Assembly (NCBI RefSeq): GCF_016316925.1
Contig: NZ_JAEEGB010000005.1
Span: forward strand, 186,001 to 250,000
DNA from: Clostridium aciditolerans
GTDB lineage: Bacteria; Bacillota; Clostridia; Clostridiales; Clostridiaceae
Length of the DNA stretch: 64,000 bases
Direction: 5' to 3'
Shown: piece by piece, positions 55,722-64,000 of the stretch
Layout: the number at the start of each line of letters is the position of its first letter
How positions within the stretch are numbered: position 1 is the stretch's first letter
Notes under the pieces: generated by a model
Databases searched by the model: none
Seen by the model: the letters and a program-made list of their open reading frames with translations, nothing else
What the model was told of the DNA's origin: nothing
Program-made: the position numbers and the translations under genes

Positions 55722-56741
55722 TTAATAATTAGAATTGACTTTGTCCGCTGGAAAAACTAACCCTATCTGTCTTCTTGCTTCATCCATTATTTCCATCACC
55801 GCTTGTGAAGCTTGAAGATAATTAGCAGTGGATTCTAAGCTTCCTCGATTTATTAAATTTATAAACTCTTGTGTTTCATAGTACATATCATCCTTAATAT
55901 GAAATTCTGTTAAATCCTCTTCTTCTCCATTCCTAAATACTCTTTTTATCCTTTGAAAGCTATTGATACCTTCAATTATTATGCTGCCATCTTCACCTTG
56001 AATTTCTGATGGTAAATATGAATTATTAATTTTCGAATAAAAGACTACAGAATCCATATCATCATATTTAAACAGTATACTACCTTCTCCATCAACACCA
56101 GACTCTAACATTACAGCATTTGCTTTTATTTCCTTTGGTTTGCCAAATAGATTTATCATAGGATGTATGCAATAAACTCCTATGTCCATTAAAGCTCCAT
56201 TAGATAACTCAGGCTTAAAAGCATTTAGGACTATCCCCTCTTTATATTTATCATACCTTGATGAGTATTGACAAAAATTCGCAAAGTATCTTCTTACCTT
56301 TCCTATTCTATGCAAGTTGTCTTTGACTATCTTAAAGTTAGGAAGATATATTGTCTTTATAGCTTCCATCAAAACCACATTGTTCTTTCTAGCTGCCTCT
56401 ATCATCTCAAAAGTTTCCCTTGAATTTGATGCAAAGGCTTTTTCACATAATACATGCTTTTTGTGCTTTAAAAATAATATAGTATACTCCCCATGGAAAG
56501 CATTAGGTGATGCAATATAAACCGCATCAATTAAATCACTTTCTGCCATTTCTTTTAAACTTGTAAAGATATGCTTTACACCATACTTTTCAGCAAAAGC
56601 TTTTGCTTTTTCCTCAGTTCTCGAATAAACTGCATTTAAGACGAAATCCTTAGCATTTGCTGCACCTTTTAAAAATAAATCTGTAATACTATTTGTGCCT
56701 ATAACCCCAAATCTTATTGCTTTTTTTCCATCTATGCCCAT
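55722..56741 (-). CDS. Gfo/Idh/MocA family oxidoreductase
   Basis: 339-residue NAD(P)-dependent dehydrogenase. Rossmann start FGVIGTNSITDLFLKGA (GxxGxN variant of GxGxxG), the conserved DAVYIASPNAFHGE segment and CEKAFA, where lysine fills the catalytic EKP position but proline is replaced by alanine. The second domain from about residue 125 has SNGALMDIGVYCIHPMINLFG, with the His used by the family. It resembles dihydrodiol-dehydrogenase-like members. Standalone gene. Confidence 0.88.
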   Translation of the reverse strand: MGIDGKKAIRFGVIGTNSITDLFLKGAANAKDFVLNAVYSRTEEKAKAFAEKYGVKHIFTSLKEMAESDLIDAVYIASPNAFHGEYTILFLKHKKHVLCEKAFASNSRETFEMIEAARKNNVVLMEAIKTIYLPNFKIVKDNLHRIGKVRRYFANFCQYSSRYDKYKEGIVLNAFKPELSNGALMDIGVYCIHPMINLFGKPKEIKANAVMLESGVDGEGSILFKYDDMDSVVFYSKINNSYLPSEIQGEDGSIIIEGINSFQRIKRVFRNGEEEDLTEFHIKDDMYYETQEFINLINRGSLESTANYLQASQAVMEIMDEARRQIGLVFPADKVNSNY

Positions 56742-56847
56742 TACCTCTTTCTCTTCACAATATTTCTATTATTTTACCACCACATCTAATTTACTGCAAT
56801 GTAACAGTTATTTTTCTGGTCAAATAAGACTTTAAGGCAATATAAAA

Positions 56848-56875
56848 AGGTATCTCACCTATATATGAGATACCT
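56848..56875 (-). terminator. Terminator of the PAP2 phosphatase gene
   Basis: Ten-bp arms AGGTATCTCA / TGAGATACCT with T5 on the minus strand. Confidence 0.85.
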
Positions 56876-56892
56876 CTTTAATCTTGTGTTTC

Positions 56893-57468
56893 TTAAGCCA
56901 TATTAGGATATAAAATCTTAAGAAGTTTTCCTTCTATTGTTTCATAGAACATAGCAATTTTATCTTTAACAAGTATTTTGTAAAGATAATTTACAAAGGC
57001 AGCAATTACAATACCTCCAATTACATCTATAGGGAAATGATGTCCTACATAAACCCTAGAAAAACTTACTATGCATGATAAAGCAATTAAAATACGACCA
57101 CATACTTTAAACCAATTGTTTATACCTAGTGCTATACTCATAGTACCTATTGCATGATCACTTGGAAAAGATGCGTCTGCCACATGTGAATATAATAAGT
57201 TTACCTTATTATGAACAAAGGGTCTATTTACATAGTATACGAGCCCTATAGAAAAGCTTATAAGAAGATTTATTGCTGTTAGTGCAAAGATATCCACTGC
57301 AATACATCTAATTCTTATATCTTTTTTTATTATTCCCAGTATATAGACTCCTGCTAATACCGCCATAAAAGCTATAGGAACATATTTTGAAAATATAATC
57401 ATAATTTTATCTAAGATCATATTTTTGTGAGCTAATCCATTTATAAGATTAAATATATACATGTTCAT
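56893..57468 (-). CDS. PAP2-family phosphatase (undecaprenyl-diphosphatase BcrC-like)
   Basis: 191-residue membrane phosphatase with five to six helices. The three PAP2 signatures are visible: YVNRPF, SFPSDHAIGT (Asp for the usual Gly), and SRVYVGHHFPIDVIGG. BcrC-like members recycle undecaprenyl pyrophosphate and confer bacitracin tolerance; others act on lipid phosphates. The frame opens at 57480 with GTG; ATG 57468 has better ribosome spacing (GAGGTGG). Same strand as, and 119 bases after, the two-component pair, so it may be its target. Confidence 0.82.
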   Translation of the reverse strand: MNMYIFNLINGLAHKNMILDKIMIIFSKYVPIAFMAVLAGVYILGIIKKDIRIRCIAVDIFALTAINLLISFSIGLVYYVNRPFVHNKVNLLYSHVADASFPSDHAIGTMSIALGINNWFKVCGRILIALSCIVSFSRVYVGHHFPIDVIGGIVIAAFVNYLYKILVKDKIAMFYETIEGKLLKILYPNMA

Positions 57469-57587
57469 TCTGTATTCCACCTCTTATTATCTTAAGTAAT
57501 TTTCTAATCTAATTCATTTATTTAACAGATATATTCTCTCAATATAACATTAAAACTAGATTAAACGTAAATTAAACTTAGATTAGA

Positions 57588-58973
57588 TTATTTTAGAGGC
57601 AGACTAATAGTTATTTTTGTTCCCTTTCCCAATTTACTGTTAATAGATATAGTTCCGTTATGTATATCTATTATCTGTTTCACAATAGCTAAACCTAAAC
57701 CACTTCCACCGGTTTTTTTGGAACGAGCTTTATCTACTCTATAAAATCTATTAAATAGATTGGGTATTTCCTCTTCCGGTATACCTATTCCAGTATCTTC
57801 AATAGTGATCTTAACACTATCTGCTTTTACACTAGAATTTATTATTATTTTTCCATCTTCCTGTGTGTACTTTATACTATTATCAATTACTGCTCTCAAC
57901 GCTTGTTTTATTAGCCTAAAATCAGCACAAATTGTTACTGAATCATTTTTCTCACTTAATATATTGTAATTTTGAGCAATAATATTACTTTCTCTAACTA
58001 TTTCATCAATTAAGTTTTCCAAGTCAAACTTCTCTTTTTCAAGCTTTACAGAGTTATTATCTCCTCTAGCAAGAAAAAGCAATTTCTCAATCAGATTCGT
58101 CATGTTCGCTGTTTCATTTTTTATAATATCAATCGCTTTTTGAAGGACTTCCCTATCTTCTTTTCCCCATCTATCTAGCAAATTAATATAACCCTGTATT
58201 ACTGAAATAGGCGTCCTAAGTTCATGAGAAGCATCAGATACAAACTTATTTTGACTTTCAAAAGACTTCTCAAGCCTTTCAATCATTTCGTTAAAGGTTT
58301 TTGCAAGTCTTGCTAACTCATCTTCAGCAGTGTTAACCTCAATTCTTTTATTTAATCCCTGTATGCTTATACTCTGAGCTGTTTTTGTAATTTTATCTAT
58401 AGGCCTTAGGATTCTTTTACTTACAAACATTCCTGAAAACAATGCTACAACTATACCAATGGCATCTGATATAGCCATCATAATAAAAAGAAGTTTCAAG
58501 AAATGGTATTCATGCTCCATATCTTTGACAACTAGTAGTTGAGCTGTTCCCTTATTTTTTATATCTATAGAATTATTTTTATAAACCAAATGTCTTTCGC
58601 CTTTTTCTAATCTTAATGCCTTTCCTGAGGAATTTTGTTTTGGCATACTTATATTCCATCCAGGAGATACATTAACTGTATTCCCTTTATCATCAATTAT
58701 CTTTACGTATATGTTTTCTTTAGGGCTTATCCCCTGTAACAAATCTTTACCTTGTAAGTCTAGGTTATTCTTTTCTAATTCTTCAATTTTATCACTAACA
58801 CCCTTGCTGGTATCGTTAACTTGTCTAATAGACTGTTTAACAAGAAAATACTTGACTCCATATAAAACAGACCCATTAAGTGCTATAAGCACTATAGAAA
58901 ATACTACTGCATACACCAAAGTTATTTTTAATGATATTTTTTTTAATCTTAAAATTTTATTTTTCATTACCAT
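57588..58973 (-). CDS. Sensor histidine kinase, ArlS/CusS-like
   Basis: 461 residues. TM1 about 17-37, an extracellular loop of 120 residues, TM2 about 165-185, HAMP (SIQGLNKRIEVNTAEDELARL), H-box FVSDASHELRTPISVIQGYINLLDRWG (a close match to the ArlS box), and ATPase boxes (DNSIKYT, GSGLGLAIVKQI). The start overlaps the response regulator by 17 bases; a second ATG stands two codons later. Confidence 0.92.
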   Translation of the reverse strand: MVMKNKILRLKKISLKITLVYAVVFSIVLIALNGSVLYGVKYFLVKQSIRQVNDTSKGVSDKIEELEKNNLDLQGKDLLQGISPKENIYVKIIDDKGNTVNVSPGWNISMPKQNSSGKALRLEKGERHLVYKNNSIDIKNKGTAQLLVVKDMEHEYHFLKLLFIMMAISDAIGIVVALFSGMFVSKRILRPIDKITKTAQSISIQGLNKRIEVNTAEDELARLAKTFNEMIERLEKSFESQNKFVSDASHELRTPISVIQGYINLLDRWGKEDREVLQKAIDIIKNETANMTNLIEKLLFLARGDNNSVKLEKEKFDLENLIDEIVRESNIIAQNYNILSEKNDSVTICADFRLIKQALRAVIDNSIKYTQEDGKIIINSSVKADSVKITIEDTGIGIPEEEIPNLFNRFYRVDKARSKKTGGSGLGLAIVKQIIDIHNGTISINSKLGKGTKITISLPLK

Positions 58974-59649
58974 GCTCCCTTATTGTATAACCAACTCCTC
59001 TTACAGTTTGAATCAGCTTATCCTCAAAAGGGTCATCAACTTTACTTCGTAAATATCTAATGTTTACATCAACAACATTTGTATCGCCAAAATACTCATA
59101 TCCCCATACCTTTTCCAATATTTGATCTCTGTTTATTACAATTTCTTTGTTTATTAGAAGATACTCCAGCAAGTCATATTCTTTTTTCCTAAGTTCTATA
59201 TGTCTACCGCTTCTTGTAACTTGATGCTTATCTAAATCCATAATTAAATCTTTTGCTTTTAATATAGATTTACTATTCTCATCATTTTTTCTTCTTAAAT
59301 TTGCTCTAATTCTGGCAAATAGTTCATCTATTATAAAAGGTTTAGTCATATAATCATCTGCACCCATATCAAGTCCTGTTATTTTATCTGATACATCGTC
59401 TTTTGCAGTAAGCATAATGATTGGAATATCTGAAAACTGTCTAACTTTCCTGCAAACTTCGATGCCATTTATTCCTGGAAGCATAATATCTAGTATTATT
59501 AAATCATAGGTATTTTTCTTAACTTTATTCAAACCTTCTATACCATCAAAGGCAACATCAGCTATATAGCCCTCATGATTTAATTCTAATTGAATAAAGC
59601 TAGCAATACTTTCCTCATCCTCAATTACTAAAATTTTATAGTTATTCAT
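58957..59649 (-). CDS. OmpR-family response regulator, ArlR-like
   Basis: 230 residues. Receiver with DEES acidic patch, phospho-Asp in LIILDIMLPGING (residue about 53), Lys in DYMTKPF, and a C-terminal winged helix (RKKEYDLLEYLLINKEIVINRDQILEKVWG). GGGAG lies before the ATG. First gene of an operon with the kinase and perhaps the PAP2 phosphatase, which fits a cell-envelope response. Confidence 0.92.
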   Translation of the reverse strand: MNNYKILVIEDEESIASFIQLELNHEGYIADVAFDGIEGLNKVKKNTYDLIILDIMLPGINGIEVCRKVRQFSDIPIIMLTAKDDVSDKITGLDMGADDYMTKPFIIDELFARIRANLRRKNDENSKSILKAKDLIMDLDKHQVTRSGRHIELRKKEYDLLEYLLINKEIVINRDQILEKVWGYEYFGDTNVVDVNIRYLRSKVDDPFEDKLIQTVRGVGYTIREHGNEK

Positions 59650-59741
59650 AATGCTCTCCCTTCAAGTGTCCTATAGATATATTACTAAATTTGAAAATTT
59701 AATTCTTTATCTAGTATCTACTACCTATAAGGTAACCTTGT

Positions 59742-60854
59742 CTAGAAATTAATTTTATTTTTTCTCATAGATACATTCAGCACCAATCCTAGTGCCATAA
59801 AATTAGCTAGTATAGAGCTACCTCCATAACTCATGAAAGGCAATGTAATACCAGCTACTGGCATAATACCAATTGTCATTCCTATATTCTGTAATATTGA
59901 AAACAAAAACGAAGATGCTGTACCTACACATATAAGTCGTCCCATAAGGTCTTTGGATTCTTTAGCTAGTTTAATCATTCTATAAATTAATATACCATAT
60001 AAAGTCAATAGAAGAATTGCACCTATCAGTCCCCATTCTTCTCCTACTGCAGCAAAGATAAAATCCGTATGAGCTTCTGGAATAAACCCTCCAGCTATCT
60101 GAGTTCCTTTTAAAAAACCAGCTCCAAGTACCCCACCAGCTCCAATACCTATCATAGACTGCATTAATTGAAATCCTGAATCTAGTTGATATGCTTCTGG
60201 ATTTAAGAAAACAAGTATTCTATCTTTTTGATATGTCTTTAAAAATCCTCCAAACCATATAAGCAAGCTAAATGGAATTAAGCTTATAAATCCCCATATA
60301 ATAACCTTTAAATTTAGACCAGAAATAAAAAATATACCCAGGGTAATAAAAAAACAAATTAATGTCATTCCTATATTAGGTTGAATAATTATTAATATCA
60401 TTGGAACTAACGCATAGATGGATAACTTAAAAAAATTCTTAGGATTGTTAATATCTCCATCCATTTCATCTAGGGTTTTTGCAAGCAATAAAATTAGTCC
60501 AAATTTTACAAACTCTCCTGGTTCAATGGCTCTGTTCCCTATCCTTATCCAGGATGCAGCCCCTTTTACTGCTCTACTTGTTACATCGTTAAATAACAGA
60601 AATATTTCACCAGCCCAATAGATGGGTTTTGAGTATACTCCTATAAGATTATAATCAAGAATTAATAGCAAGTACACAGCAATTATTCCAAGAAGCAACC
60701 ACATAATTTGAAGTTTACCATAATAAAAACCTTGTTTTGAATGGGTTACACTATATATATTTACAATTCCAAATATAGTAATTAAAATACCCGTGATAAG
60801 CATAGTAAAATCTAATTGTTTTAAAAGCTTCTTACTAATCAAAAATTTATTCAT
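59742..60854 (-). CDS. rodA: RodA/FtsW-family peptidoglycan glycosyltransferase (SEDS)
   Basis: 370-residue SEDS polymerase with ten helices, working with a class B PBP in cell elongation. Conserved parts: WIRIGNRAIEPGEFVKFGLILLLAK (helix 3-4), the acidic loop DSGFQLMQSMIGIGAGGVLGAGFLKGTQ, PEAHTDFIFAAVGEEWGLIG (catalytic Asp region), and GITLPFMSYGGSSIL. The frame opens at 60905; ATG 60854 has GGAGGA 7 bases before. RodA fits better than FtsW, but a spore-specific paralogue (SpoVE-like) is possible. Confidence 0.87.
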   Translation of the reverse strand: MNKFLISKKLLKQLDFTMLITGILITIFGIVNIYSVTHSKQGFYYGKLQIMWLLLGIIAVYLLLILDYNLIGVYSKPIYWAGEIFLLFNDVTSRAVKGAASWIRIGNRAIEPGEFVKFGLILLLAKTLDEMDGDINNPKNFFKLSIYALVPMILIIIQPNIGMTLICFFITLGIFFISGLNLKVIIWGFISLIPFSLLIWFGGFLKTYQKDRILVFLNPEAYQLDSGFQLMQSMIGIGAGGVLGAGFLKGTQIAGGFIPEAHTDFIFAAVGEEWGLIGAILLLTLYGILIYRMIKLAKESKDLMGRLICVGTASSFLFSILQNIGMTIGIMPVAGITLPFMSYGGSSILANFMALGLVLNVSMRKNKINF

Positions 60855-60989
60855 GTAAAAATCCTCCGTAAAAAGTCGAAGACTTAATTTAAAATAATTA
60901 TGCATTACTATATCTATCTAATCAATCATTCTTAGAATTTTTAATCTAAATTTAATCTGCTTGTTTTTACTTAAATAAAAAAACACAAA

Positions 60990-61028
60990 CCAGTGCTAAG
61001 GCTACAATAAATCTAGCCTTAGCACTGG
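60990..61028 (-). terminator. Terminator of the DUF2278 gene
   Basis: Fifteen-bp arms CCAGTGCTAAGGCTA / TAGCCTTAGCACTGG with T7 on the minus strand. Confidence 0.92.
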
Positions 61029-61056
61029 TAGTGCTTGAATTTTTTTGATAATAATT

Positions 61057-61830
61057 CTATTTATACTGCCCTTCAAATCTCAAGAAAATACCTACCCATC
61101 TATCTTCTTCTTTTGATTTAAAATGAATAAGAATTCCTCCGTCTTGATATTCACCATTATTAGATATCCATTCTTTTTTATGAGAACTTCCTTGATTCAT
61201 ATGCACATCATGGATGCCTCTTGGCCCACTTTTCTTTAAATTCATAAATCGTTCTTCTCTTGTTTCTCCTTCTTTTGTTTCGAAGGAATATAAATCTCCA
61301 AATATATAAATATCTGCATCCTTCTTTTTAGCTTGGATAATATGCTCATGCAGTTCGTGATTCAAATCACTAGTTGTAGGAACAGTTTTAAATTCATTCA
61401 TATCAAATAAGTTGCTTCTTATATAATCTAAGGCTATTCTATTTTCCTTATTTTCTTCCTGATCATAATTAAATATCTTTATTCCATAGTCCAGTCTTGA
61501 TAGTTCCTTTAATGAGAACTTTTTCTCATCCTTCACCCTTATATCTTCTTTAAACAGGTATTCCAATTTTGGGGTTTTTCTTCCTTCATGAGATCTAACA
61601 TTAACTTGAACCTCAATATTGCCATTATTAAAAGGAAATTTACTCTCTTCCATATATAATGTTTCAGCATGTATCCTAAAATAATAATGAAATACTCCTC
61701 CTAATTTCTCATATCGGCATTGGACATCTCCTTCTAATTTCAATCTCCCCTCTTTTCTCGGAACCTCACAGCCAATATTCGTAATAGTTTTTGCTTTTGC
61801 TTTGCACACAACGTATATAGGAATAGCCAC
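61057..61830 (-). CDS. DUF2278 (YukJ-like) protein
   Basis: 257 residues without signal or membrane segment. The family pattern is seen in the C-terminal half: ADIYIFGDLYSFE, GPRGIHDVHMNQGSS and EYQDGGILIHF, as in Bacillus YukJ. The N-terminal part (PIYVVCKAKAKTITNIGCEVPRKEG) is more diverged. YukJ homologues lack a firm function. Monocistronic, with a strong terminator behind it. Confidence 0.78.
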   Translation of the reverse strand: MAIPIYVVCKAKAKTITNIGCEVPRKEGRLKLEGDVQCRYEKLGGVFHYYFRIHAETLYMEESKFPFNNGNIEVQVNVRSHEGRKTPKLEYLFKEDIRVKDEKKFSLKELSRLDYGIKIFNYDQEENKENRIALDYIRSNLFDMNEFKTVPTTSDLNHELHEHIIQAKKKDADIYIFGDLYSFETKEGETREERFMNLKKSGPRGIHDVHMNQGSSHKKEWISNNGEYQDGGILIHFKSKEEDRWVGIFLRFEGQYK

Positions 61831-62060
61831 ACATACACCCCCATATTATTTTATATGTTATCTTATTAATTTTCTCTCCAGTTATGTATATTATTATACG
61901 ATATTCTTTAATATTTTTGCATTTTTTAGAACTAAAAGCATAGATTTACATTTCCATAAATTAGATTTATAATTTTATTTATGAGCTAAGGTATCTTGAA
62001 AAAATAACCAGTCAGTATTATATTGGGCTTATTTTTTTATTTCAGATGCCTAAATCCAGA

Positions 62061-62082
62061 TTATAGAGTTTAAACTCTATAA
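62061..62082. promoter_or_regulatory. Perfect 22-bp palindrome
   Basis: Two halves TTATAGAGTTT / AAACTCTATAA without spacer, 22 bases before the binding-protein start. With no loop it is more likely a protein-binding site than an RNA hairpin. Confidence 0.6.
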
Positions 62083-62104
62083 TAACTTGGAGGTGTTAAC
62101 GTTA

Positions 62105-63421
62105 ATGAGATTGGTAAATTTTAAATATTTTATGCTAATTGTCATACTTCTATTTCTTTCTGCGCTCACAGCCTGTTCTAAATCCTCACCACAGGTAATC
62201 TCCCCCAAGAGCGAAAGAAAAGTAAAACTTAGATGTGTTATGTCCTCGGAAGATAACATCAAGTTAGAGGCATTCAAAACTTTTGCGGCAGATATAAAAA
62301 CTCAATTTCCAGACTATGATATAAGCTTCAGCTTCATAAAGGGTGATATACAGAACTATCAAACAAAAATAAAGGTACTTTTATCCTCAAATGATAAACC
62401 TGATATTTTTTTCTCAAATGGAGATGGTTTTTCTGATGAGCTTTTATCTGCGAATGTAGTACAACCTGTAGATAAATATTTAAATGAATTAAAATTCTGG
62501 GATATGGTTATTCCTTCAGCAAAAGTCGATGGCTCCGATAGTCATATATATGCAGTGCCTTTCGAGGAAGTATATTATCAAATGATTGAAATAAACACTG
62601 CTTTATTTGAACAAAACAATATTAAACCTCCTACTAATTTTGAGGAACTTAAAATTGCTGTTTCTACATTTAAGTCCAAAGGACTTGTGCCTATAGCCCT
62701 CGCTGGGAAAGATGGAAGAGCTGTATATAATATGGTTGAAGGATTTGCATGCACCATTGATCCACAAGTTACCAAAAAAATTATGAATGGCAAAGAAAAG
62801 TTTTCTGATGAATCTTTTAAAGAGGCTGCATCCAGCGTAAAAGATTTAATAGACATGGGTGCCTTTGGAGATAATCCTAAGTCCCTTACAGATGCAGATG
62901 CTGCTAACCTTTTTTATTCAGGTAAAGCCGCTATGTATTGTGCAAGTTCCTCAGATTTTAAGATATCTAATCAAAAACTTAATGGAAAGTGCAGATTACT
63001 TTATTACCCTTATATAGGAAAATCAAAGTCAATTGTCTCGAATAATCTTGTAGGCGGCTTACGAAAAAATTCAGGCTTGCTTATTTCATCAACCTCGGAG
63101 CATCCAAAAGAAGCAGTGAAGCTAGCTATAGAAATGTCCAAGTATTATAATAAGTATTTATATGAAAAACAAGGTAATCCTTCAATCATTTATATTCCTA
63201 GTAAGCAAAGCTGGAAATTAGCTAGTAGTGCTCCTGTATCCCTGCAGCAATTTACGAAAGATTTATCTGTTAATAAAAATATTACCGCCGCCTTACTACA
63301 AGGTAACATAAATGTTAATGCATCAAAGGCAGTAATTGAGGATTCTTCGGCATTTATGACCGGTCTTCTCTCTGTAGATAGCTATACCAGAGAAATGGAT
63401 AATGGATTAAAGTTAAAATAA
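62105..63421 (+). CDS. Extracellular solute (sugar)-binding lipoprotein, family 1
   Basis: 438-residue lipoprotein. The signal KYFMLIVILLFLSALTACSKSS has lipobox LTAC. The mature region fits the family 1 binding fold: KPDIFFSNGD, VDGSDSHIYAVPFEEVYYQMIEINTALFEQNNIKPPTNFEELK, and the later FYSGKAAMYCASSSDFKI. A frame to 62087 uses the ribosome site itself, so ATG 62105 (after GGAGGTG, 9 bases) is chosen. No permease or ATPase is next to it; the hydrolase gene follows 28 bases on. Confidence 0.87.
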   Translation: MRLVNFKYFMLIVILLFLSALTACSKSSPQVISPKSERKVKLRCVMSSEDNIKLEAFKTFAADIKTQFPDYDISFSFIKGDIQNYQTKIKVLLSSNDKPDIFFSNGDGFSDELLSANVVQPVDKYLNELKFWDMVIPSAKVDGSDSHIYAVPFEEVYYQMIEINTALFEQNNIKPPTNFEELKIAVSTFKSKGLVPIALAGKDGRAVYNMVEGFACTIDPQVTKKIMNGKEKFSDESFKEAASSVKDLIDMGAFGDNPKSLTDADAANLFYSGKAAMYCASSSDFKISNQKLNGKCRLLYYPYIGKSKSIVSNNLVGGLRKNSGLLISSTSEHPKEAVKLAIEMSKYYNKYLYEKQGNPSIIYIPSKQSWKLASSAPVSLQQFTKDLSVNKNITAALLQGNINVNASKAVIEDSSAFMTGLLSVDSYTREMDNGLKLK

Positions 63422-63448
63422 CATAGTTACTTTCTGGAGATGGTTTTA

Positions 63449-64000
63449 ATGAACAACTTAGAAGTAAAAGTACCTAAGCCCAAAAAGAAATATAAATTAA
63501 TATTATCAGTAGCAATAGTATTATTATCTATTGTAAATCTAATAGGCTTATATTTTGGTAATATGTACTATCAAAATATATGTAAGATATCTATTAATAG
63601 AGCCAACACAGATATTGGATACTACAAAAACAGCTTTAATTTTAAACGTTTTGAAACTCTTGAATCCTATGATATATCTATAGAGTCCAGCTTTGGATAC
63701 AAACTTGCTGGTACATATATATTCAATCCTAAGCCTACAAATAATACTGTTATTATAGTTCATGGTATTACCGCAAGCCGTTGGGAATCGATGAAATATG
63801 CTGACATGTATCTTGACATGGGCTTCAATGTAGTTGTATATGATTCAAGATATCATGGCAAAAGTGGAGGTAATGATATATCTTTAGGTTTCTTTGAAAA
63901 AACTGACCTTGATAACATAGTCAAATGGGTGAGGTGGGTGAACCCTAATGCTATACTGGGTGTACATGGTGAGTCCCTTGGTGCAGTCACTGCTTTGCTG
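63449..64000 (+). CDS. Membrane-anchored alpha/beta hydrolase, 3' partial
   Basis: 184 codons read to the window edge without stop. One N-terminal membrane anchor (about 17-38, ILSVAIVLLSIVNLIGLYFG) precedes an alpha/beta-hydrolase domain: TVIIVHGITASRWESMKYADMY (oxyanion HG), VVYDSRYHGKSGG, and the nucleophile elbow GVHGESLGAVTALL with Ser in GxSxG. It resembles YqkD/BEM46-like hydrolases. CTGGAGA precedes the ATG. It likely forms an operon with the binding lipoprotein. Confidence 0.85.
   Translation, partial: MNNLEVKVPKPKKKYKLILSVAIVLLSIVNLIGLYFGNMYYQNICKISINRANTDIGYYKNSFNFKRFETLESYDISIESSFGYKLAGTYIFNPKPTNNTVIIVHGITASRWESMKYADMYLDMGFNVVVYDSRYHGKSGGNDISLGFFEKTDLDNIVKWVRWVNPNAILGVHGESLGAVTALL

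Noticed and set aside
1..64000. CRISPR arrays, tRNA or rRNA genes, transposases, phage genes
   Set aside because: No evenly spaced repeats, no tRNA cloverleaf with the TTCGA loop, no rRNA-like blocks, and no transposase or integrase motifs in any frame inspected.

Overview
The window reads as chromosomal DNA of a low-GC, motile, endospore-forming anaerobe of the Clostridium type. The evidence is strongly A+T-rich codon use, GGAGG-type ribosome binding sites, a spore germinant-receptor operon (gerB-gerC-gerA order), three methyl-accepting chemotaxis proteins, a PTS gene set, a CGGC-domain protein, a rubrerythrin-like ferritin and a class-typical lysine riboswitch. I see no rRNA, tRNA, CRISPR array, phage genes or transposase. 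The first gene (an MFS drug transporter) is cut at its 5' end and the last (an alpha/beta hydrolase) at its 3' end.

Layout. 1-12 kb: MFS pump; a PTS cluster (fused regulator, IIB, IIC); a three-gene ABC importer of the ferric/phosphonate type with a structured repeat between the binding protein and the permease; MgtC-like protein; second MFS pump. 12-18 kb: two chemoreceptors, a VCBS-repeat protein and a GNAT enzyme. 18-30 kb: small membrane proteins, a LysR regulator divergent from a TauE/SafE anion exporter, an exported protein of unknown function, an MFS pump with a leader-peptide/attenuator region, a lysine permease under an L-box riboswitch, a TetR regulator, a second TauE/SafE paralogue that appears to start at ATT, and a CGGC protein. 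30-38 kb: chemoreceptor, histidine phosphatase, siroheme-reductase-like protein, dicarboxylate symporter, and a two-component system with a lipoprotein. 39-46 kb: germination operon, S41-type protease, cold-shock protein, a tiny gene with a long leader, and a ferritin-like protein. 46-56 kb: DEAD-box helicase, a hybrid kinase/diguanylate cyclase pair, and a Ytr-type GntR/ABC operon behind a perfect operator palindrome. 56-64 kb: oxidoreductase, PAP2 phosphatase, an Arl-like two-component system, RodA, a DUF2278 protein, an orphan sugar-binding lipoprotein and the hydrolase.

How genes work together. The 68-bp upstream regions of the two TauE/SafE genes, 7.7 kb apart, align without gaps, and the putative -10 elements sit at identical offsets. 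This suggests one regulator, most likely the LysR protein encoded next to the first copy, controls both. The siroheme-reductase-like protein and the two putative sulfur-anion exporters hint at sulfite or related chemistry. Several envelope-linked systems (Ytr-like ABC, PAP2 phosphatase with Arl-like sensor, RodA, three MFS pumps) cluster in this stretch.

The intergenic DNA is unusually rich in repeats: (i) a three-copy structured element sharing a 3' end ATCGGATAAAT; (ii) MITE-like long palindromes sharing GACAGAGGACA and CTAACTAG motifs; (iii) a tandem 45-bp hairpin repeat; and (iv) a shared module (TTAAGCAGAGAG ... GGAGTTTC) found inside members of different families. The most interesting candidates for a second look are the paired TauE promoters, the leader-peptide attenuator before the 25-kb MFS pump, and the structured leader with a 23-codon gene near 45.3 kb. 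All assignments come from reading the sequence and recognising motifs; no database search was run.
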